From: Pirellulaceae bacterium
GTDB taxonomy: Bacteria > Planctomycetota > Planctomycetia > Pirellulales > Pirellulaceae
Length of the DNA: 64,000 nt
Direction: 5' to 3'
NCBI GenBank assembly: GCA_019636375.1
Contig: JAHBXS010000002.1
Coordinates: forward strand, 85,621 to 149,620
Shown here: piece by piece, positions 48,267 through 56,818 of the stretch
Position numbering within the stretch: position 1 is the first letter of the stretch
Layout: every line of letters starts with the position of its first letter
The notes under the pieces: generated by a model
Database searches by the model: none
What the model was told of the DNA's origin: nothing
What the model saw: the letters and a program-made list of their open reading frames with translations, nothing else
Position numbers and translations under genes: made by a program

Positions 48267-49279
48267 TACAAAAACACTTTGACCCGATTCAAGTATTCTT
48301 CCGTTAAATCGTGATTCAAAATTCCTTCAGCAGCGACTCGATAAATCGCAGGATCGTTGTGAAGATTAATCTCTAAGGTGTTATTCGTCACAGAAAATAT
48401 GGGGGTGCGAACTTGCGGTGCTTTTTTGCGAGACCGCCGGTGCTGGTAAAATACAATCTGTTGGGGATACGTGGGAAGGCCGGAGACTGATGCCAAAGTG
48501 ATTTCGATCTCGTGCGGAATTTGTTGGGGTAAACGATCCCATTGAATTTCTTCGCCAATCCATTCTGCACGAATTTGGTCACGCAGAAGTTGATGCAAAC
48601 TTTCCCTACGCCACTTTCCTGTAAGCGTCACATTCTTGCCAGGCGATCCTTGATCCGTTTCAAAATCCACCTCACTCTTGACCTCAAAATCAAACGAACT
48701 AGCCAACTGCTCCAGGAGTACCGGCCAACTTCCGGTTCCAAACCAACCGCGTAAACCGGCGACGGCAGTGACTCGTGGAGTCCCCAAATTTGATACGGCC
48801 ATTTGGTCGATGTAGGTCAGACGCTTTTGGTTCCCATTTGTCTCCAAAACGTAGTAAAATCGCCCGTCAAAAATCTGAGTGATCTCAAGTCTTGGATCGG
48901 ATTCGGGGACCTTTAAGTCGAGCCTTGAATGAGGGGCCCCCTCCCCTGCCTGCCAATAGGTTCCCGTCAGCTTAAACTCTTCCTCTAATAGATTGATGTT
49001 GACGGCCAACTCTGACTTCAACGGCGGGGACTGCCTGAGTTCGGAGATCGCATGCAACAAAATTTCGTTTGCCAAACCTTTGGGCTCGGCGAAGGATGGA
49101 AAGGACGCGAGTTGTAGCTCGCTAGCATTCTGAATCGTGGTCGAGGGAGTGACGTTCCTTCGGCTTGCTGCTTCTGAATCAACCGGAAAATCTTTTGGCG
49201 CCCAAGGGTTGGGAAGCCAAGAATTTGCTACCAAAACCGCTGCTAGCAGTAAAGCGGCGACGGCAAATTCTCGCTTCAT
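48248..49279 (-). CDS. Exported protein of unknown function
   Basis: A 343-aa protein with an N-terminal hydrophobic segment (FAVAALLLAAVLVANSWL, about 5-22) and a secreted domain of ~300 residues. The stretch ILLHAISELRQSPPLKSELAV, then repeated beta-strand patterns (KLTGTYWQAG, RFYYVLETNGNQ), resembles the outline of LolA-type or DUF1571-type sensor/carrier domains, but this is only an impression. The start at 49279 begins the signal; 49312 is an alternative. No recognised partner nearby; it overlaps pdxA tail to tail. Confidence 0.65.
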   Translation of the reverse strand: MKREFAVAALLLAAVLVANSWLPNPWAPKDFPVDSEAASRRNVTPSTTIQNASELQLASFPSFAEPKGLANEILLHAISELRQSPPLKSELAVNINLLEEEFKLTGTYWQAGEGAPHSRLDLKVPESDPRLEITQIFDGRFYYVLETNGNQKRLTYIDQMAVSNLGTPRVTAVAGLRGWFGTGSWPVLLEQLASSFDFEVKSEVDFETDQGSPGKNVTLTGKWRRESLHQLLRDQIRAEWIGEEIQWDRLPQQIPHEIEITLASVSGLPTYPQQIVFYQHRRSRKKAPQVRTPIFSVTNNTLEINLHNDPAIYRVAAEGILNHDLTEEYLNRVKVFLYQPVSR

Positions 49280-49606
49280 GGTACGGATGTTCCGGTTTTT
49301 CCAAAGATTCAAGTAATGCTACGCCGAAAATAAATCAACAACCATTTTTCGCGCAACGTGTGCGAGAAGGTCTTGATTCGGCATTCACCCACACACGACC
49401 CAGGGGTTCCAACTCCGGACGCATTGTAAGACAGGTGTCCGAAATTGGTCCATGCCAATTTGGTTCGCGACTGTCAAACCAAATTAGCTTTGAGTGTGGA
49501 TTGAATACGGTTCAGAGGCTTGGTTTTGGCTCAGTGACCGTCTCAGATTTTGAAGAATTTGTGACGGGATTGCTCAAACTGCTTTGTTGTTTTAGGGGGG
49601 ATTCAG
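49280..49606. promoter_or_regulatory. Divergent intergenic region upstream of a glycine-rich secreted protein
   Basis: 327 bases between divergent starts. AGGGGGGAT just before 49607 is a strong ribosome-binding site for the rightward gene. No further structure was identified. Confidence 0.4.
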
Positions 49607-50740
49607 ATGTTTACACGTATTACGACGGGGTTGGCTGTATTAGCGATAGCCTCCGTTGCCTTTGGACAGGGGGGCTTTAAAATCCGCTCTGGCCATCCAG
49701 TAAGTCACAATTTGCCACCAGCTCAGATGCTGATGGAACCTGGCCCCGGTGTCGGTGGCCCTGGTCCGGGTGTCTTGGCTCCTGCGGCCTACATGGGCGG
49801 TGGGTACGGAATGGGCGGAATGCCCGGTGGTGGCATGGGTCCTGCTCCAGCGATCAGTAATGTCATTCAAGTACTGTTCGACCGTCCTGAAGGGATGAAT
49901 ATCAATTGGGACGTGACTGCCGTTGGCATGTACGACTCGACGACATTGTTCGTACCTGGTCGTCAAAACTTTTTGCAGGGCGCGATTTATCGCCTAAAGA
50001 TTTCGAGCATCGAAGGTCGTCCAGGATTGGAACTGTACCCGACCTTGGAAATCGGTCCTCCGTCGAGCCGCACGGCTGCCTACTTGGCTCACGCAGCCGT
50101 ACCAATTCAATTTAACCAAGAAGACTTCGACCAAGTCTCGGCTGGTAACTTTGTGACCAAGGTCATTTATGTTCCAGACCCCGAGTATCAAGAGTTGGCA
50201 TTGGCTGGCGTCGATACGCTGGTCAGTACTCGTCTTGATCCAGGTATCGACCCAATCGTCGAAGCTGACCGTCGCGGCTCGATCCTGGCGATCATCCGCA
50301 TCGGCAACAAGGACTTGCAAGGCGCCGGTGCTGCCGGTGGTTTCGCTGGCATGGGTGGCATGGGTGGAGCAAGCGGCATGAGCGGCACGTATATCTCCGG
50401 TGTCACAGGACCTAACTACGGAATGCCTTGGACCGGAACGCAAATTGGCTTGCCTGGCCCTCCGCATATTCCACTCGGTGGTCCTGCCGGATTGCAAAAC
50501 TACACGATGCACAACCACACCGCGATGTCGATCCCTGGACCGACTCCACGTGTAAACGTGCATGTCAAACAGCAACCTGGCCTGTCGTACCCTCGACCTG
50601 CCGACACGGTGTTGATCCAAGAAAACACTATTCGTCCTCCGCACTACAACCAACAACCACCCGCCGACATGGTGCATGGCATGGTTCCTGCGGATTGCAA
50701 CACCCAAGGTTCGGGAGTTCTCGGACGAGTCCGCCGATAA
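49607..50740 (+). CDS. Secreted Gly/Met/Pro-rich protein with a planctomycete-type domain
   Basis: A 377-aa exported protein (signal about residues 1-20, ending ASVAFGQ). A short Gly/Met/Pro-rich segment (about 45-82) leads into a domain of ~160 residues with YRLKISSIEGRPGLELYPTL, AVPIQFNQEDFDQV and GNFVTKVIYVPDPEYQ. The same domain occurs in the next gene. A second Gly-rich stretch and a Pro/His/Asn-rich tail follow. The family is unnamed to me; function unknown, with a surface or cell-wall location plausible. The very strong AGGGGGG ribosome-binding site and a downstream hairpin suggest high, independent expression. Confidence 0.72.
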   Translation: MFTRITTGLAVLAIASVAFGQGGFKIRSGHPVSHNLPPAQMLMEPGPGVGGPGPGVLAPAAYMGGGYGMGGMPGGGMGPAPAISNVIQVLFDRPEGMNINWDVTAVGMYDSTTLFVPGRQNFLQGAIYRLKISSIEGRPGLELYPTLEIGPPSSRTAAYLAHAAVPIQFNQEDFDQVSAGNFVTKVIYVPDPEYQELALAGVDTLVSTRLDPGIDPIVEADRRGSILAIIRIGNKDLQGAGAAGGFAGMGGMGGASGMSGTYISGVTGPNYGMPWTGTQIGLPGPPHIPLGGPAGLQNYTMHNHTAMSIPGPTPRVNVHVKQQPGLSYPRPADTVLIQENTIRPPHYNQQPPADMVHGMVPADCNTQGSGVLGRVRR

Positions 50741-50821
50741 ACCCGGCGACTGTCTAGCGGGTCCTCCGCGATGTTTGTCGCCGAGCGATTCGCAAAGAGT
50801 TTGAGCAAGTTGAAATTGAAA

Positions 50822-50862
50822 AACGAGCCGCGCTGAGCACCCTCGCCTCGCGGCTCGTTCTT
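50822..50862 (+). terminator. Probable terminator hairpin after the Gly-rich secreted protein
   Basis: AACGAGCCGCG (50822-50832) pairs perfectly with CGCGGCTCGTT (50849-50859) over a 16-nt loop, then a short C/T-rich run. The T tract is weak, so a factor-assisted terminator or a stabilising 3' structure is possible. Confidence 0.6.
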
Positions 50863-50922
50863 TCACAACTTGATTCTCACCATTGCTTGGACGTTTCGCC
50901 TATTTCCCTTTGGAAGTGTCCC

Positions 50923-52740
50923 ATGTTGTTTAAATTGCGCCTCGAATCGGTGTTTCAGGCTAGTCGTTGGTTGCTGATCGGTTGCTACGGTCTGGCATTT
51001 TTTTGCCTTGCCTCAAGCGCAATCGGACAAACAGGCACTCCTCCGGTAAGGCACTATTTCTCTGGAGGAAACGCGATTCCCGGCGAGGTCGCCTTTCAAG
51101 CTCTCTTAACTAACCCCCACTGGCAGTCCCGAATTCAGCCGGCCAAAATCGTTGTACCCGCCGAATGCACCGTCGCCGTTTGGAACCAGTTTCAATTTGA
51201 AGAGACGATCGAAGCTCACCCGACTGTCGGAGTGGCAGTAGGCCCGATTTATCGATTTCGCATCACCGGCATTCCGGAACAACCAGGCGTCACGATCTAT
51301 CCATCGCTTGAGTTGATCAACCAACTGACGCCTCCGGAAGGCTTGGCGATGCGTTTTCCTGTTCCCCTAAATTTCTCGATGGAAGATCTTCGCGCTGCAG
51401 CCGAGGGGCGGATGGTGATGAAAGTTGTTTACGTCGAAAACCCTGAAACCGCCCTCCCCTACCGCCAGATCGCAGACGACCAGCCATTTTTTGATATTGG
51501 CGACAGCGAAGACGCTTTGCGAACCGCCGAACGTTTGGGACGGCCAATCGCCATTTTACGACTCGGCTCGCGAGTTCCGACTTCGGACGAACTTAACGCC
51601 GCCTATTCTGCCAGCGGAATCCCTCTGACCGTTTTTCCTGCAAGTTTTTCTGAACAATTGGCTCAACAAAAACTGACCGCCGAGCAAGTTTCATTTTCAC
51701 GGGAATCCTCTCGCCAAGACTGCCAACCATCCCCCCAATTCAATCAATGCAACGCTTGTCCGCAATGGCCTGGATTTAGCTGCCCACCAACCCTCTGGCC
51801 AACCGGGATGGAAGTCATGGAATCCGGCAAAGCCAATCGAGATGAATTTCTCTGTGACGGCGGGGACCGAAATTTCAAAATCAAGGTCCGTGAAAATGGA
51901 GATGTTGGCGGTTTGGACCTCGAAGACACGGTCGGACACTTTCGCACCTTTGACGGACTTCTTCTAACAACCGAAAGCAATCAGGTTTGCATTTACTCGC
52001 CGCGATTTGCAGCGGTGCGTAAGGTGTCGCAAACCGTCATGACCGAAAAAATTGCGCGACTATCGAGCTTCGCCGAAAACGTCGAACTGGAAGGGACTCG
52101 TGGCCAGGAGTTTTCGTCCACAACCCTGCAGAACCTCCAACCGCGAGGTCACAATGTCGCTTCACGAACCAGCAACTTTGTCGATCAAACCCGTGGCGTG
52201 CTGGCAGACCAGGTCTTGATTCCGGAAGGCTTCACAACTCGTTTTCAAGCCTACGAAAACCTTGCCCTGATGCGGTACGGCAAACATCGCAATTCCGAAA
52301 GCGCTCGACTCAACGTCGGCATGCAATCGGCCAACGTCTGGCTTGACCAATTGGGACTGCAGGTCGCCGAGAAAAATATCCAACCCGTCATCACTCGCGA
52401 CCCACTGAGAGTTCAAGAAATCGCTGCTGTCGAAACCGAAACCAAGTCGCAACTTCGACTGTGCAAAATCGCTGACAAGATTGCCGCTGCGCCTGGCGAT
52501 ATCATTGAGTTCACACTCCGTTTCGATAATATCGGAGCTAAAGTCATCGACAAAGTGACGATCATCGACAATTTGACGACTCGGCTGGAATACGTCGAGG
52601 ACTCCTCGGAATGCTCGATGAACGCTAAATTCAGCTTCACCGAAAACGAAGGGAGTTCGCTCAAACTCCAATGGGAAATCACCGACCCGATTGCCGTTGG
52701 CAAAGGGGGCATCATCCGCTTCAAATGCCGAGTGCGATAA
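50923..52740 (+). CDS. Secreted protein sharing the upstream domain, with a C-terminal DUF11-like repeat
   Basis: A 605-aa exported protein (signal about residues 10-35, ending SSAIGQ). An N-terminal domain (about 85-200: YRFRITGIPEQPGVTIYPSL, PVPLNFSMEDL, GRMVMKVVYVENPE) is the same as in the protein at 49607-50740. After a Cys-rich stretch (CQPSPQFNQCNACP) comes a middle part with no match I know. The C-terminus (about 510-605: KIADKIAAAPGDIIEFTLRF, VTIIDNLTTRLEYV) is a DUF11-type extracellular repeat. It is probably anchored at or released from the cell surface. Separated from its neighbour by a terminator-like hairpin. Confidence 0.75.
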   Translation: MLFKLRLESVFQASRWLLIGCYGLAFFCLASSAIGQTGTPPVRHYFSGGNAIPGEVAFQALLTNPHWQSRIQPAKIVVPAECTVAVWNQFQFEETIEAHPTVGVAVGPIYRFRITGIPEQPGVTIYPSLELINQLTPPEGLAMRFPVPLNFSMEDLRAAAEGRMVMKVVYVENPETALPYRQIADDQPFFDIGDSEDALRTAERLGRPIAILRLGSRVPTSDELNAAYSASGIPLTVFPASFSEQLAQQKLTAEQVSFSRESSRQDCQPSPQFNQCNACPQWPGFSCPPTLWPTGMEVMESGKANRDEFLCDGGDRNFKIKVRENGDVGGLDLEDTVGHFRTFDGLLLTTESNQVCIYSPRFAAVRKVSQTVMTEKIARLSSFAENVELEGTRGQEFSSTTLQNLQPRGHNVASRTSNFVDQTRGVLADQVLIPEGFTTRFQAYENLALMRYGKHRNSESARLNVGMQSANVWLDQLGLQVAEKNIQPVITRDPLRVQEIAAVETETKSQLRLCKIADKIAAAPGDIIEFTLRFDNIGAKVIDKVTIIDNLTTRLEYVEDSSECSMNAKFSFTENEGSSLKLQWEITDPIAVGKGGIIRFKCRVR

Positions 52741-52798
52741 CCAAAATCGCCAAGGGTTCAATTGGGGCCACTTGTTCGGCGGATGGTTGGGTTTCTCG

Positions 52799-54649
52799 CT
52801 ACAGATCATCCAAAGAGCGTACCACTTCATTCCCCGCACGCGTTGCGAGGGCTGGGAGGATGTCGTTGGCGGTGTAGGGGATCAGGCGGATGCTGCCGTC
52901 GCAAAGGGCAAAATTTGCTCCGCCTGGATGATAGCTCCAGAAATGCAACGTCGAACACATTTCCCCCATACGTCCCTTCACATAGTCGTAAGGACCCGGC
53001 GGGCACGATTCGAGATAGGTTGTCACCCCAGGGACTGGAGGGTTAAGTTCACGAACCCCCAGGATCATATCGGGGGACCCGCTCCCATCGCGACCGAAAC
53101 CGGCATACCACCAGCCGTACCAAAGATCGGGACTGGGAGGCCGTTCGCCGATCATCAGGGTATTGCTGGCCCCGTCGGTAATGTCGCGCATTCGGGTTTT
53201 TGAGTTCAGGAAAAACACTCCATCACGGGTGGTGTAGTTCGTGCCGTTGACACCGAGATAACTGGTCGTCGTCACGATTCGGTTTTGGTGTGTCCATTGG
53301 ACCTTTCCGGACTCCGGATCACTGGGGCATTGGTAAGTAGGGACCACGGTTCTCATGCCGAGGTGTGAGAGAAAGGGGCTGGGCGCGAGGTTGTAATCGT
53401 TCATCGCTTGATCCCAGAGGTTTTGTTGTTCGACGTAGGGGAGGAGGTGGACGAGAAAAGTCATGGAGCCGTAAGGCACCGCCCCGAGCCCATTGATCCC
53501 AGTCGGAAGGTGTCCTCGTGCCGATTCGAAGTTATGGAGAGCCGTCGCGATTTGTTTGAGGTTATTTGCGCACTGCGTCCTCCGCGCCGCCTCCCGCACC
53601 ATCTGAACCGCAGGAAGCGTAATGCCAACCAGGACGCCAATGATGGCGATAACGACGAGGAGTTCGACGAGGGTGAAAGCACGGCGAGATTTTATTGACG
53701 GCTGTTCAACCTTACTCTTGCTGCGGGTAAATGCAAATAACAATCCGAGCAAACAAACGACGGCAAGTATGAGCAGGCCATAAAACCATTTTGAAGTTGG
53801 TCGCGAAACTCCAGGAGGCTCAGGAAAACCATAATGGGACAAATAAAATCGTTTAGCGTCGACTTGAGCGACCTCGTAACCAAATTTTAAATTCATACTT
53901 CGCAATGTTTCACCATTTTTTGTCGTTGTCGCATCAATGCCCGCTGGAAGCCATATATTGCCCATCTTTTGATAATCAAAAAATGTCCCAGTGCATTTGA
54001 CATTGGCGTGACTTGCCGAAGGTGAAAATTCGTACCGGACGACGCCATAGTCGAATTCAGGCGCCAACCATACCTTGCCAATCTCCGGAAATTGAGGGAC
54101 ATCGCTTAGAGTAGCGTCATGCTCATATCTCCACTCAAGCTCAACAAGCAGTTGCCCTTCGACCAATCGTTCCTCAATTGCTTCTACTTTAAACCGTGGG
54201 TCGTCCAAAATAGTAAGAAAATCAAAATATGCGGTTGTCCAAAAGATAAAGTATGGCAAGGATTGCATTCTTTTGTCCGGTTCCATCCTAGCATCATCGA
54301 CTCCAAGCATGGCGAAACTATCAGGCTTTGAGTCCAAGCGTTTGAGCATAAAGGAATACTCGTCATTTTTAACGATTAGGGACACATGCTTTTCAGGAAC
54401 GCCGTTAACAAGGATTCTTGATTCAGATATTATATTATCCTGTTTTAAAATAATTGTCTGGCCACCAGATTGCACACCCGAGTTTATATCAATTGCAAAT
54501 CCATTTCGGATTTTTCCCCTCGTGTTCGACCAAGCATTTCGAATTTTGGAAATGGCATTTTTGTCGGCAATGCCAATTCGGGTCTCCACGCAGCAATTTA
54601 AGAATGTGATCGCAACCAGAATGACACGAAAGCATTGCAAAAAAAACAT
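52799..54649 (-). CDS. Fusion: exported N-terminal domain, membrane helix, internal prepilin signal and DUF1559 domain
   Basis: A 616-aa protein. The first ~285 residues follow a short signal and form a beta-rich domain (VWLAPEFDYGVVRYEF) of unknown family. A membrane helix lies at about 292-311 (FYGLLILAVVCLLGLLFAF), a basic linker at 312-323, and a complete prepilin-type segment begins at R322-R323-A324-F325 (FTLVELLVVIAIIG). The rest is a DUF1559 domain (CANNLKQIATALHNFES, HPGGANFALCDGSIR). DUF1559 proteins are very numerous in planctomycetes and normally start with the prepilin segment. The predicted topology puts the R-R-A/F site on the cytoplasmic side. No frameshift separates the halves. 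Confidence 0.85.
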   Translation of the reverse strand: MFFLQCFRVILVAITFLNCCVETRIGIADKNAISKIRNAWSNTRGKIRNGFAIDINSGVQSGGQTIILKQDNIISESRILVNGVPEKHVSLIVKNDEYSFMLKRLDSKPDSFAMLGVDDARMEPDKRMQSLPYFIFWTTAYFDFLTILDDPRFKVEAIEERLVEGQLLVELEWRYEHDATLSDVPQFPEIGKVWLAPEFDYGVVRYEFSPSASHANVKCTGTFFDYQKMGNIWLPAGIDATTTKNGETLRSMNLKFGYEVAQVDAKRFYLSHYGFPEPPGVSRPTSKWFYGLLILAVVCLLGLLFAFTRSKSKVEQPSIKSRRAFTLVELLVVIAIIGVLVGITLPAVQMVREAARRTQCANNLKQIATALHNFESARGHLPTGINGLGAVPYGSMTFLVHLLPYVEQQNLWDQAMNDYNLAPSPFLSHLGMRTVVPTYQCPSDPESGKVQWTHQNRIVTTTSYLGVNGTNYTTRDGVFFLNSKTRMRDITDGASNTLMIGERPPSPDLWYGWWYAGFGRDGSGSPDMILGVRELNPPVPGVTTYLESCPPGPYDYVKGRMGEMCSTLHFWSYHPGGANFALCDGSIRLIPYTANDILPALATRAGNEVVRSLDDL

Positions 54650-54906
54650 ACATTACCTCACGTTCAACTCTATTAAATAATGCTCTTAAGCCTTCATGTA
54701 TCTTCGAGTTTTGCGAATCATTTAATCGACTCGGGTCTTTGCATTAAAAATTAAAAACAGACATCGAACAAAGATGTTCAATTTAAACCGCAGGGGTTAC
54801 CCACAGTTATTGCCAAAGTAACTGCACGTAACTCCAAGCGGTTCAAAATCACTTTTGAAAACGTCAGTACACAAAAAATGGTTTCGCCTACCAAATGGGT
54901 TCAATG
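54650..54906. other. AT-rich intergenic region
   Basis: 257 bases between the DUF1559 fusion start and the end of the small Cys-rich gene; both are on the minus strand, so the fusion's promoter should be here. No gene or clear terminator seen. Confidence 0.35.
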
Positions 54907-55170
54907 TTAACCGCACTCACACCAGTGGGAACCACCTTCAATTGTCGATTTCAAAATGCAAACCGGCATGTGAACCGGGCATACCTGGCCATCACGCAAT
55001 CCAGAGCAAATCCACCAACCTATTCCCGCGTCCCACACCTTGGGGATGCAACGTGCGTCGAAAAACTCTCCAGGTTCGTCGGCTTTTGCGACTTGATGTA
55101 CAAAAAGGCAAGTCGCCAGTAAACCTGCAATTAGGGCTGCTGGAACAAAACCCTTCAAAAACTCTTTCAT
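54907..55170 (-). CDS. Small secreted six-cysteine protein
   Basis: An 87-aa protein with a signal peptide (about 1-30, ending AKA) and a mature part of ~57 residues holding six Cys (41, 55, 64, 71, 84, 86), ending in CEC-G. Trp-rich (WWIC, HWC). GGAG precedes ATG 55170 at ideal spacing, and the start lies one base after the stop of the MauE-DUF1573 gene, so the two are co-transcribed. The layout recalls the small Cys-rich NVEALA-type peptides of Bacteroidetes, which I remember as lying near DUF1573 and MauE-like genes; this is analogy, not homology. Function unknown. Confidence 0.75.
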   Translation of the reverse strand: MKEFLKGFVPAALIAGLLATCLFVHQVAKADEPGEFFDARCIPKVWDAGIGWWICSGLRDGQVCPVHMPVCILKSTIEGGSHWCECG

Positions 55171-55171
55171 T

Positions 55172-56002
55172 TCAATTCTCCAAAAAGAAACCATGAATAT
55201 CCGCAGCGACGACGTGTTGCTGCGGGGAATCGAGAAAAAACAACAACCGCTGGTGAAAACGACCAGGGGATGTTGGTTTGACTTGTACTCGTATCGGCAA
55301 CTCTCCTCCCGGAGGAATCACCGCATGAACAACTTCATCTGGCACAACGCACTTGCACGAACGCTGATAACCCACGATCTTTTGCTCCTCATTCGACACG
55401 TTACGCAACCTCAACTCGCAGTCTTGAGGAGCAGACGGAAGCGAACCGATATTGGCGGGGACTGACACAATCGGCTGGCCCAGCCAATGGGCTCTCGCGT
55501 AATCGCGTGCCCAGGCGGACTGCGATAAGCTAAACCCAACGGCAATCAATATGATTCCCGCCAGCGTTCCTGCCTTTTGTGCTGGAATCCGAATCTCGCT
55601 CCACTGCCGTATCACACGGTTTGTCTCCGGTCGAATCGACATCAACAGGGCCAAGGCGACGACGTTCACCGCGAAGAACCACGCGGGATGGATTTCAAAC
55701 GCACCCGCACACCCGCAAGTTGTTTTGCCACTAAGGACATTGTATAGCGAAACGGCAGCCAGTACCGCAAAGAACCCGGTGACCACCAACCATTTAATCT
55801 CACTCGGCGCCCGCGTGATGATCACCCCGATCACGACAAGCTCGGCAAACAGGGCTAACCAGAGTACGGGAAGCGGGGTGGCAGTCACGATGTCGGCAAA
55901 CGGGCTGGTCAGGAGCAAATGGAGCTTGAGTCCTGCAGTCAGGGCCAATAACCCTGCCAAAAGGGCTAAAACAATTCTCGGTAGTGGGAACCGACGGGAC
56001 AT
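55172..56002 (-). CDS. MauE-like membrane protein with a C-terminal DUF1573-like domain
   Basis: A 276-aa protein. Four to five membrane segments (about 8-30, 42-63, 70-90, 106-121, 146-162) carry a CGC (C96-C98) at the membrane edge, as in MauE/DoxX-type redox membrane proteins. The periplasmic C-terminus (about 190-276: LRLRNVSNEEQKIVGYQRSC, a second CxC at 216-218, and VQVKPTSPGRFHQRLLF) is DUF1573-like. MauE is needed for disulfide formation in methylamine dehydrogenase. The next gene encodes a six-Cys secreted protein that could be its disulfide substrate; that is inference. Start 56002 is preferred to 56035. Confidence 0.82.
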   Translation of the reverse strand: MSRRFPLPRIVLALLAGLLALTAGLKLHLLLTSPFADIVTATPLPVLWLALFAELVVIGVIITRAPSEIKWLVVTGFFAVLAAVSLYNVLSGKTTCGCAGAFEIHPAWFFAVNVVALALLMSIRPETNRVIRQWSEIRIPAQKAGTLAGIILIAVGFSLSQSAWARDYARAHWLGQPIVSVPANIGSLPSAPQDCELRLRNVSNEEQKIVGYQRSCKCVVPDEVVHAVIPPGGELPIRVQVKPTSPGRFHQRLLFFLDSPQQHVVAADIHGFFLEN

Positions 56003-56320
56003 CGCACCAGGCGCTCCGCAGGGAGGGGGATTCATTCAAACTCGGACAATTTAACGCACCCGGGGGGGGCGCTGTCAATGGGCTCATTGGAACGGCTATT
56101 TCGAGTCGCCTAAGAACGGTTGGAGCCAATTGTCTTGATAGGGCCAGTCGTTTCAAAATACTGTTGGAAGTTACTTTAAATGGACCGTTGAATGTTAGCG
56201 GTTGCAATTTTGATCAACGATGTTGGTCAGAAAATGGGGGTAAGAAAATTGGTGGCCGACCACGATTTGGTTAGTCAAAACAATCAGGATTTTGTTAGTC
56301 AAAAACGACTATAAGGGTTT
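56003..56320. other. Intergenic region, left part
   Basis: About 320 bases upstream of the MauE-like gene with no supported gene. Includes a direct repeat of TTAGTCAAAA (at 56270-56279 and 56294-56303). The promoter of the minus-strand pair is expected here. Confidence 0.4.
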
Positions 56321-56368
56321 GGCGGGCGAGACGCCCGCGATCCCGGGAACGCGGGCGTCTCGCCCGCC
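56321..56368. repeat. Perfect 19-bp palindromic repeat
   Basis: GGCGGGCGAGACGCCCGCG at 56321-56339 is the exact reverse complement of 56350-56368 around a 10-nt loop. GC-rich repeats of this composition are, from memory, scattered through planctomycete intergenic DNA (REP/MITE-like). No transposase adjacent. Confidence 0.8.
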
Positions 56369-56551
56369 TGATTCAGGGTGCTACTGGCTGATTCAATATT
56401 TACCTGTTTCTAAAACCAAACGCATTTTCGTACCCCCATCTTCTTACCAAACAAATTTCATCGAGTGGCAGGCGAATGGGGGAGCGAATGGGGGGCAAAG
56501 GATTGGGTTGGTAGAAAAGTAGGTGTTATATGCGCACGGCTTGCAAATCGC

Positions 56552-56667
56552 AACCCGAAGTGTCAACGAGGAGCGGTGAAAATTCCCTCGCTGACGCATC
56601 GGGTTTGGTAATTCCCTCGCTGGCACATCGGGTTTGGTAATTCCCTCGTTGACACTTCGGGTTTAGA
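56552..56667. repeat. Three 29-bp tandem units plus an inverted copy
   Basis: Units at 56581-56609, 56610-56638 and 56639-56667 each begin AATTCCCTCG and contain a TCGGGTTT core with a few changes. A 19-bp stretch at 56552-56570 (AACCCGAAGTGTCAACGAG) is the exact reverse complement of 56645-56663 in the third unit. Units are contiguous, without spacers. Resembles dispersed REP-like repeats of Pirellula-type genomes (from memory). Confidence 0.75.
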
Positions 56668-56818
56668 TTTCTACCAGCCCGGCAAATTTTCTGCGGGAGT
56701 TTTGCGGGAGTTTGCGGGTTGCGAATCGATTCGCTGGTGTTTGGTTGATTGTTGGAGACTCAATTCGGTAGAATAGCGGTGCTCCAGCGCATACGACAAA
56801 AATCTTCCGAGGCATCTC
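56668..56818. other. Upstream region of the TIGR03790-family gene
   Basis: About 150 bases between the tandem repeat and ATG 56819. GCGGGAGTTT occurs twice at 56692-56713. No assigned promoter. Confidence 0.3.

Noticed and set aside
56581..56667. CRISPR array
   Set aside because: Units are contiguous with no spacers, only three copies, and no cas genes in the window.
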